NCBI GenBank assembly: GCA_022826245.1
Contig: JAJDVG010000040.1
Span: forward strand, 124,001 to 188,000
DNA from: Gammaproteobacteria bacterium
GTDB lineage: Bacteria > Pseudomonadota > Gammaproteobacteria > Steroidobacterales > Rariloculaceae
Reading direction: 5' to 3'
DNA: 64,000 nucleotides
Part shown: in pieces, positions 59,267 to 64,000 of the stretch
How the letters are laid out: the number at the start of each line of letters is the position of its first letter
Position numbering within the stretch: the stretch's first letter is position 1
Notes under the pieces: model-generated
What the model was told of the DNA's origin: nothing
What the model saw: the letters and a program-made list of their open reading frames with translations, nothing else
The model's database searches: none
Program-made: the position numbers and the translations under genes

Positions 59267-60127
59267 ATGTCCGATAATCTTGTAGCCGCCTCCCGAACCG
59301 TCACGAGGAAGGTCAGGGGCCAGCCGACGAGCGACGGGGCGGGTGTGCGCATGACGCGGGTCATGGGTACGCCGATACTCGATCACTTCGACCCGTTCCT
59401 GCTGCTCGACGAATTCCGCTCCGACGATCCGAACGACTACATCGCCGGGTTTCCCGATCATCCGCACCGCGGCTTCGAGACCGTCACCTACATGCTCGCC
59501 GGGCGCATGAAGCACGGCGACAACCAGGGCAACACGGGTCTGCTCGGTCCGGGCAGCGTGCAGTGGATGACGGCGGGCCGCGGCATCGTCCACTCGGAGT
59601 TTCCCGAGCAGGAGGAAGGCCTGATGTGGGGCTTTCAGCTCTGGGTCAACTTGCCGGCCAGCGACAAGTTCACGGCGCCGCGCTACCAGGACATCCAGGC
59701 CGACGGGATTCCCGAGGCCGAGCTCGACGACGGCGTCACGGCCAGGATCATCACGGGCGAACTCGGCGGTGTAAGCGGACCCGTGACCGATGTCGCGACC
59801 GACCCGGTCTACTACGACCTGCACCTCGATGGCGGCGCGTCGTACGCCTTGCCGTTGCCGGCCGGCCACAACGTGTTCCTGTACGTCTACGACGGCAGCA
59901 TCTCGGCGGGTCCGCAAGGTTCCGCGCGGCGCGTCAGGCGCGGCGAGATGGCGTTACTGAGCCACGGCAGCCGCGTTGAAGTCGCCGCCGAATACAACGG
60001 CGCGAAGCTCATCGTCGTCGGCGGCCGGCCGCTCAACGAGCCGATCGCGCGCTACGGCCCGTTCGTCATGAACACGGCCGAGGAGATCCACCAGGCGTTC
60101 GCCGATTACCGCGCAGGCAAGCTCTGA
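59267..60127 (+). CDS. Pirin family protein
   Basis: The 286-residue protein is a bicupin pirin. The metal-binding N-terminal cupin has GFPDHPHRGFETVTYMLAGR and GIVHSEFPEQEEGLMWGFQL, with the histidines and glutamate that bind iron. The second cupin ends with GGRPLNEPIARYGPFVMNTA. Bacterial pirins act variously as quercetinases or regulators of central metabolism; which applies here is unknown. GGAAGGA precedes ATG 59267. Confidence 0.9.
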   Translation: MSDNLVAASRTVTRKVRGQPTSDGAGVRMTRVMGTPILDHFDPFLLLDEFRSDDPNDYIAGFPDHPHRGFETVTYMLAGRMKHGDNQGNTGLLGPGSVQWMTAGRGIVHSEFPEQEEGLMWGFQLWVNLPASDKFTAPRYQDIQADGIPEAELDDGVTARIITGELGGVSGPVTDVATDPVYYDLHLDGGASYALPLPAGHNVFLYVYDGSISAGPQGSARRVRRGEMALLSHGSRVEVAAEYNGAKLIVVGGRPLNEPIARYGPFVMNTAEEIHQAFADYRAGKL

Positions 60128-60337
60128 CCGCTCATCGGGTTGCTCGGACTTCAGTCGAAGCATAGTCGTGTGGCGGGTACGAACGCGGGGACGCTTGTTG
60201 ACCTGGACGCGCGCCACGTTGGCGATCAGGGGGTTACGAGCGCGCGGGAGACGCTTGCCTCGCCGGGCGGCGGGCGCCCGCATGCATCGCTCGATCGCCG
60301 GTCCGTCGCCCCGGTCGTCTCCCCGGCGGCGTCTACC

Positions 60338-61321
60338 TCAGTTCCCGAGCCGCGCGCGGTCGTGCGGCGCCGAGTAATCGATGTCCGGGCCCACCGGCAC
60401 GATGCGGTGCGGATTGATGCTCTCGTGGCTGCCGTAGTAGTGCGCCTTGGTGTACGGGATGTCGACGGTCTCGGCGATGCCCGGCTGCTGGTACAGGTCG
60501 CAGGTGTAGCCCCAGAGGTTCGGGTAATCGACGATGCGGCGCACGTTGCACTTGAAGTGCCCGAAGTAGACGGGATCGAAGCGCACGAGCGTAGTCCAGA
60601 GCCGCCAGTCGGCCTCGGTGATTGTCGTGCCCGTGAGATACCGGCGCGTCGCGAGGCGTTCCTCGAGCATGTCGAGTGTTTCGAACACGGCCGTGACCGC
60701 GTCCTCGTAGGCTTCCCGGGTCGTCGCGAAGCCTGACTTGTAAACGCCGTTGTTGACGGTGTGGTAGATGACCTCGTTGAGTTCGTCGATCTCCGCACGC
60801 AGCGGTTCGGGGTAGAAATCAGGGCCCGTCGCGCCGACGCCGTCGAAGGCGCTGTTGAACATGCGGATGATTTCCTTCGATTCGTTGGACGCGATCGTGT
60901 TCTGCTGCTTGTCCCACAGGATCGGCACGGTCGCGCGGCCGCTGTAGTTCGAATCCGCGGCGAGATAGACCTCGTAGACGCGCCGGGCGCCGTTGATCGA
61001 ATCCTCGATCACGCCGGGTCCGGGCTCGAAGGTCCAGCCTTCGGCGCCCATGAAGGAATTGACGGCCGAGAGCCCGATCATCGGCTCGAGCCCCTTGAGC
61101 TTCCGGAAAATCAGCGTGCGGTGCGCCCACGGACAGGCAAGCGAAATGTAGAGGTGGTAGCGGCCGGGTTCGGCGCGGAAACCTCCCTTGCCCGAAGGTC
61201 CCGGACTGCCGTCCGCCGTGACCCAGTTGCGAAACTGCGCTTCGCTGCGCACGAAGCGGCCCTTCGACGCCTTGGTGTCGTACCAGACGTCGTGCCATTT
61301 ACCGTCGACGAGCATTCCCAT
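60338..61321 (-). CDS. Glutathionyl-hydroquinone reductase-like GST (Xi class)
   Basis: The 327-residue protein matches the Xi-class glutathione transferases (YqjG/PcpF-like), which reduce glutathionyl-hydroquinones. The catalytic Cys63 is in ISLACPWAHRTLIFRKLKG; GRATVPILWDKQQNTIASNE and the C-terminal helical domain (ADWRLWTTLVRFDPVYFGHF, CNVRRIVDYPNLWGYTCDLY) follow. It is cytoplasmic. It may deal with quinones from aromatic metabolism, such as products of the decarboxylase at the start of the window, though no genetic link is seen. Confidence 0.9.
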   Translation of the reverse strand: MGMLVDGKWHDVWYDTKASKGRFVRSEAQFRNWVTADGSPGPSGKGGFRAEPGRYHLYISLACPWAHRTLIFRKLKGLEPMIGLSAVNSFMGAEGWTFEPGPGVIEDSINGARRVYEVYLAADSNYSGRATVPILWDKQQNTIASNESKEIIRMFNSAFDGVGATGPDFYPEPLRAEIDELNEVIYHTVNNGVYKSGFATTREAYEDAVTAVFETLDMLEERLATRRYLTGTTITEADWRLWTTLVRFDPVYFGHFKCNVRRIVDYPNLWGYTCDLYQQPGIAETVDIPYTKAHYYGSHESINPHRIVPVGPDIDYSAPHDRARLGN

Positions 61322-61437
61322 GCGGCTACCTTAACGATTCGCAAGCGGTCGTCAACACCACGTGTTTACGCAATGCGTCTGTATCGCCTCCCTGTCGAAC
61401 TGAAGTCGAGCACGGCTCTTGATGCCTTGCGACCGCG

Positions 61438-61713
61438 TCAGTCACGGCGCGATCGGGTTATTTCGGCGATTGTGTCTCTCATGATCTCGTCTTCGGAACT
61501 CCCAGGGTCGTCAGATGAGGGTTGAGCCGCCGCAAACTTCGCAGCGATGCGGTCAGCGGCCGCGGCCCGGTCCATCACCTCCTTGGGCTTGAACAGGATT
61601 CCATCGGCGACCAGCATCGCTTCCATGATGTCGCCCTCGCGAAGATCGATGTCTCTGCGCAGCTTGGCCGGAATGGTCACCTGGAACTTCGGTTTCACGG
61701 TTACGAACGGCAT
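61438..61713 (-). CDS. AbrB/SpoVT-domain antitoxin-like protein
   Basis: The 91-residue protein has an N-terminal AbrB/MazE DNA-binding fold (VTVKPKFQVTIPAKLRRDID) and a charged C-terminal tail. ATG 61711-61713 is preferred over the frame start 15 codons upstream. No toxin gene is adjacent on this strand, so it is an orphan antitoxin or transcription factor. It lies in a lower-GC block with the ATPase gene on the other strand. Confidence 0.75.
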   Translation of the reverse strand: MPFVTVKPKFQVTIPAKLRRDIDLREGDIMEAMLVADGILFKPKEVMDRAAAADRIAAKFAAAQPSSDDPGSSEDEIMRDTIAEITRSRRD

Positions 61714-61953
61714 GGCGACCTCGCATGCACCTGTTGGAAAGTCGTAAAATCCTACCATCGTGAACCGGGAATAGCGGCTTGCGTCGAGGCGGGGCGGGAA
61801 TGCCTTGACGACGCCACCGGTATCGGTTCGCCTGTGCCCATGGGGCGCGTCCGTCAGAGAGGATGGCGGTCGCCTGAAGTGAATGGCTCTCGGTGGGCCG
61901 ATATACTGGAGCAGTTGGAATTGACCCTGCGGGGAAGCGCAAGGAAACCGGAC

Positions 61954-63120
61954 ATGGCCCCAGCGGTAACAGGTAACCCGTTCACACCGGGCGCGGGGCT
62001 GTCACCGCCGTACCTTGCTGGAAGGGACGAAGAAAAAAGACAGATCGGGGAACTGTTGACGACGACACAGCGGAGTGGCGGGGCCGCTCCGGATCTGGTG
62101 CTGTTCGGTCCCCGAGGTACCGGCAAGACTGTGATGCTGGCGTGGATCAAGGAACGGATTCGCGGACACAACCGGTCCGACTCGCCGTTTCGCCATAAGG
62201 AACTGGATGCTGGCGAGTTGCCGGCCAGTCAGCGAGACATCGTCCGGGAACTCCTCAACGTACGTATTGACGTTGCCCGACCGGACAAAGTAGAGGGTGA
62301 GGCCGGCATCGGACCGGTTCGCGGCAGGGGATCCTGGTCGCTCGAGCAAACGGCCACATCCATGTATGAAACACTCGTCGCCGAATGCGCTCGGCAGCCC
62401 ATCGTCATTGTGATGGACGAAAGTCACATCGCGAACCCGCAAGGTTGCGGCGCTTTGTTGAGGCTGTCGCAGAAGTTGAAAACGGACGGAGCGTCCGTAC
62501 TCACCGTGCTGGCCGGCACTCCAGGTTTGATGGATGTCCTGAAGGCCGCAGATGCGACGTTCTCGGAGCGAAGCCACGTAATCAGCTTGGGGCTGCTTGA
62601 CGCTGCATCTTCCAGAAGCGCCATCGAAATACCCATGCGCGAAGGCGGAATTGAGGCGGACGGAGTCTTGCTCGAGGAAGTCGCGCAGGACAGTCAGGGC
62701 TACCCCTGGTTTCTGCAGCTCTGGGGAAGGGCGCTCTGGCTGAATTCGTCTGAATCCGGGCGTGGTGAGATCATTCGTGAAGATGTGGAACACGCCCGCG
62801 AGCAGGTCAATGCTCACCGTCGCGGCATGTACGAATTCAGAGCCAGCCGATGGAAGCGTGATTTGAAATCCTGGCTGTCGGAAGTCCTATACCACGTCGA
62901 TTCGACTGGTCCAATCACCCGAACGGCCTTGGACGACGCCATCGACAAGGTCGTGGACGAACTGGGGTTGCTGCCAACGGACCGCAGCAACATCCGCCGT
63001 GAAATTCTGGCCTCGGACCTTCTATGGTTGCCGTGGGGCAGTTCTACCTTGATGCCGGGAATACCTAGCTTCGTGAACTACGTATTGGAGTCGGGGGGGT
63101 GGGGAGAGCCGTCGGCGTAG
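61954..63120 (+). CDS. AAA-type ATPase (AAA_16/Orc-like), function unknown
   Basis: The 388-residue product has a P-loop FGPRGTGKT with Lys58, a Walker B IVIVMDES with Asp155-Glu156 and a TVLAGTPGL sensor-like segment, as in Orc1/Cdc6-like AAA_16 ATPases. A C-terminal winged-helix-like part (KSWLSEVLYHVDSTGPITRT) follows. AAGGA lies 8 nt before ATG 61954; ATG 61840 is also in frame. Base composition and codon use look less GC-rich than the neighbours, which suggests acquired DNA. No nearby recombinase or nuclease is seen, so the role (mobile-element, defence or other) is undetermined. Confidence 0.7.
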   Translation: MAPAVTGNPFTPGAGLSPPYLAGRDEEKRQIGELLTTTQRSGGAAPDLVLFGPRGTGKTVMLAWIKERIRGHNRSDSPFRHKELDAGELPASQRDIVRELLNVRIDVARPDKVEGEAGIGPVRGRGSWSLEQTATSMYETLVAECARQPIVIVMDESHIANPQGCGALLRLSQKLKTDGASVLTVLAGTPGLMDVLKAADATFSERSHVISLGLLDAASSRSAIEIPMREGGIEADGVLLEEVAQDSQGYPWFLQLWGRALWLNSSESGRGEIIREDVEHAREQVNAHRRGMYEFRASRWKRDLKSWLSEVLYHVDSTGPITRTALDDAIDKVVDELGLLPTDRSNIRREILASDLLWLPWGSSTLMPGIPSFVNYVLESGGWGEPSA

Positions 63121-63145
63121 TCTACCGCGCTCAGGTTTTTTCGCC

Positions 63146-63589
63146 GTGAGAATGATGGTTTCGATGCAACACACTTTCGAGTTGATGGCTAGTTTGGTAG
63201 TTCCGCAAGACATGCTGGACGAAGCGACCGAAGCGTTGTTTGCTGTTGCGGACGCGGTGGACGCGCCTCTGCTGGATGAGCGTATCGCGTGCGATGCGCC
63301 GGACGCGCTGGAGATGGCGGAAGCAGTGATCGCGGTGGCCGTTCCTCTGAGCGCGGCGGAGGCGCGCGATGCGTGGCTCAAGCTAGATGAGGGACGTGCC
63401 AAGCTGGACCGGCTGACCAAGCTGGACTGGCGAGACGCTTCAGACGATCCGCTGGGTGCAGAGTACGTAAGTAAGGCCGCAAACCGGGCGGTGCTCGCGC
63501 TCGATGCGCTGGCCGGTGCACGCGAGAAACAAACGTCCCTGTTGGCCATGTCCGATGAACGGGCAAAGGCAAATGACGGCAATGACTGA
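63146..63589 (+). CDS. Small acidic protein of unknown function after the ATPase
   Basis: The predicted 147-residue protein is Ala- and Asp/Glu-rich and mostly helical (LDEATEALFAVADAVDAPLL, DALEMAEAVIAVAVPLSAAE). It starts at GTG 63146 or an ATG shortly after. It lies 25 bp behind the ATPase gene on the same strand. No family is recognised and no motif seen, so it may not be translated; the regular helical pattern and operon spacing are the support. Confidence 0.5.
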   Translation: MRMMVSMQHTFELMASLVVPQDMLDEATEALFAVADAVDAPLLDERIACDAPDALEMAEAVIAVAVPLSAAEARDAWLKLDEGRAKLDRLTKLDWRDASDDPLGAEYVSKAANRAVLALDALAGAREKQTSLLAMSDERAKANDGND

Positions 63590-64000
63590 CCCGCTGCCGA
63601 CGGCCTGAAGATTTGGCGGCAGCCTTGGACCTGAAACGGCAAGCAGCGGCGTATGTCTGCTCCTGTCCACGTGCGGTGGCGCCCGAGAAACCACGGTTTC
63701 TCGAGTGCCACGGCAAACATGCCGCATCTCCCGTTCCGCGACGACCGACGGCACGAGCGCTCTTGCAGGCTCGCAGCAACCAACAACTTTGTCGGCAACT
63801 GCCAAGCGAGTACTCTGAGCTTGTTCCCGCCCGAAACGCCCGATTTGAGCATTGACTGGGCATTGATACGGGTTAACCTCGCGCACAGGGCATGCTTGAC
63901 ATGCTTTCCGGCTCGCGTTCGGATCTACAACTTTGTTCGACGCTGGCCGCTGATTGGCGAGCCCGCTGCCTGCTAGATCGGACAACACGGAGGGCGACCG
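63590..64000. other. 411-bp stretch without a supported gene
   Basis: No start with a ribosome-binding site or family-like protein is seen. A perfect inverted repeat with 9-bp arms lies at 63684-63703 (CGAGAAACC AC GGTTTCTCG). The composition is mixed, with lower GC from 63780 onwards. It may be remnant mobile-element DNA or the edge of a gene outside the window. Confidence 0.4.
63684..63703. repeat. Perfect 20-bp inverted repeat
   Basis: CGAGAAACC pairs with GGTTTCTCG across AC. It has no T-run, so it is not a typical terminator; it could be a protein-binding or element-end site. Confidence 0.5.

Overview
The window is a high-GC chromosomal segment of a gammaproteobacterium, most likely marine or host-associated and uncultured. 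LolB, MltB, the ychF-pth-rplY-prs-tRNA-Gln-lolB-prfA-prmC block and a gatCAB operon divergent from mreBCD are gammaproteobacterial arrangements. The TRAP and TTT importers, the Na+-pumping oxaloacetate decarboxylase, a DddP-like M24 protein and a UGSC-family selenoprotein fit a marine heterotroph. The genus cannot be told from the sequence.

Layout. 1-12.3 kb is accessory metabolism: a DUF4159 protein, a gamma-resorcylate-decarboxylase-like amidohydrolase, a 543-residue selenoprotein read through an in-frame UGA at 2394-2396, monomeric isocitrate dehydrogenase, and several exported proteins (DUF6152, an LVIVD-repeat lipoprotein, NIPSNAP, a YtcJ-like amidohydrolase, a methyltransferase-like protein). 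12.5-23 kb is translation housekeeping (ychF, pth, rplY, prs, tRNA-Gln, lolB, a TPR lipoprotein, prfA, prmC, gatB, gatA, gatC). 25-33.6 kb is the cell-shape and lipoate block (mreBCD, mrdA, rodA, mltB, rlpA, DUF493, lipB). 33.6-40.5 kb holds a mannose-6-phosphate-isomerase-like gene, a class IV aminotransferase, tRNA-Arg, two beta-propeller proteins, a CoA-acylating aldehyde dehydrogenase and an orphan Phd-type antitoxin. 40.5-51 kb is one long minus-strand run that looks like a catabolic operon: TctC-TctB-TctA importer, MmgE/PrpD protein, M24 protein, 2-oxoacid dehydrogenase E1alpha/E1beta/E2 and a beta-hydroxyacid dehydrogenase. 51-57.3 kb has a TRAP importer (DctPQM) facing the OadGAB sodium pump tail to tail. 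57.4-64 kb has an exported metallo-beta-lactamase-fold hydrolase, a complete mazEF pair, pirin, a glutathionyl-hydroquinone-reductase-like protein, an orphan AbrB-type antitoxin and an AAA-type ATPase followed by a small acidic protein.

Two families of intergenic repeats run through the segment. Family A is a 110-bp hairpin element whose two long arms co-vary from copy to copy; in two places it is preceded by tandem 81-bp copies of its own left half (21142-21516 and 39916-40122). Family B has a REPIN-like layout: GGAG followed by a CCTGCG/CGCAGG palindrome, in inverted pairs. Copies of each family reach into coding sequence: the tctC start codon and the MmgE/PrpD C-terminus lie in repeat sequence.

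The strongest unusual observation is the UGA-containing selenoprotein gene with a bacterial SECIS hairpin carrying a GGUC loop. The repeat family with co-varying arms and 81-bp left-half arrays is the next best candidate for something undescribed.
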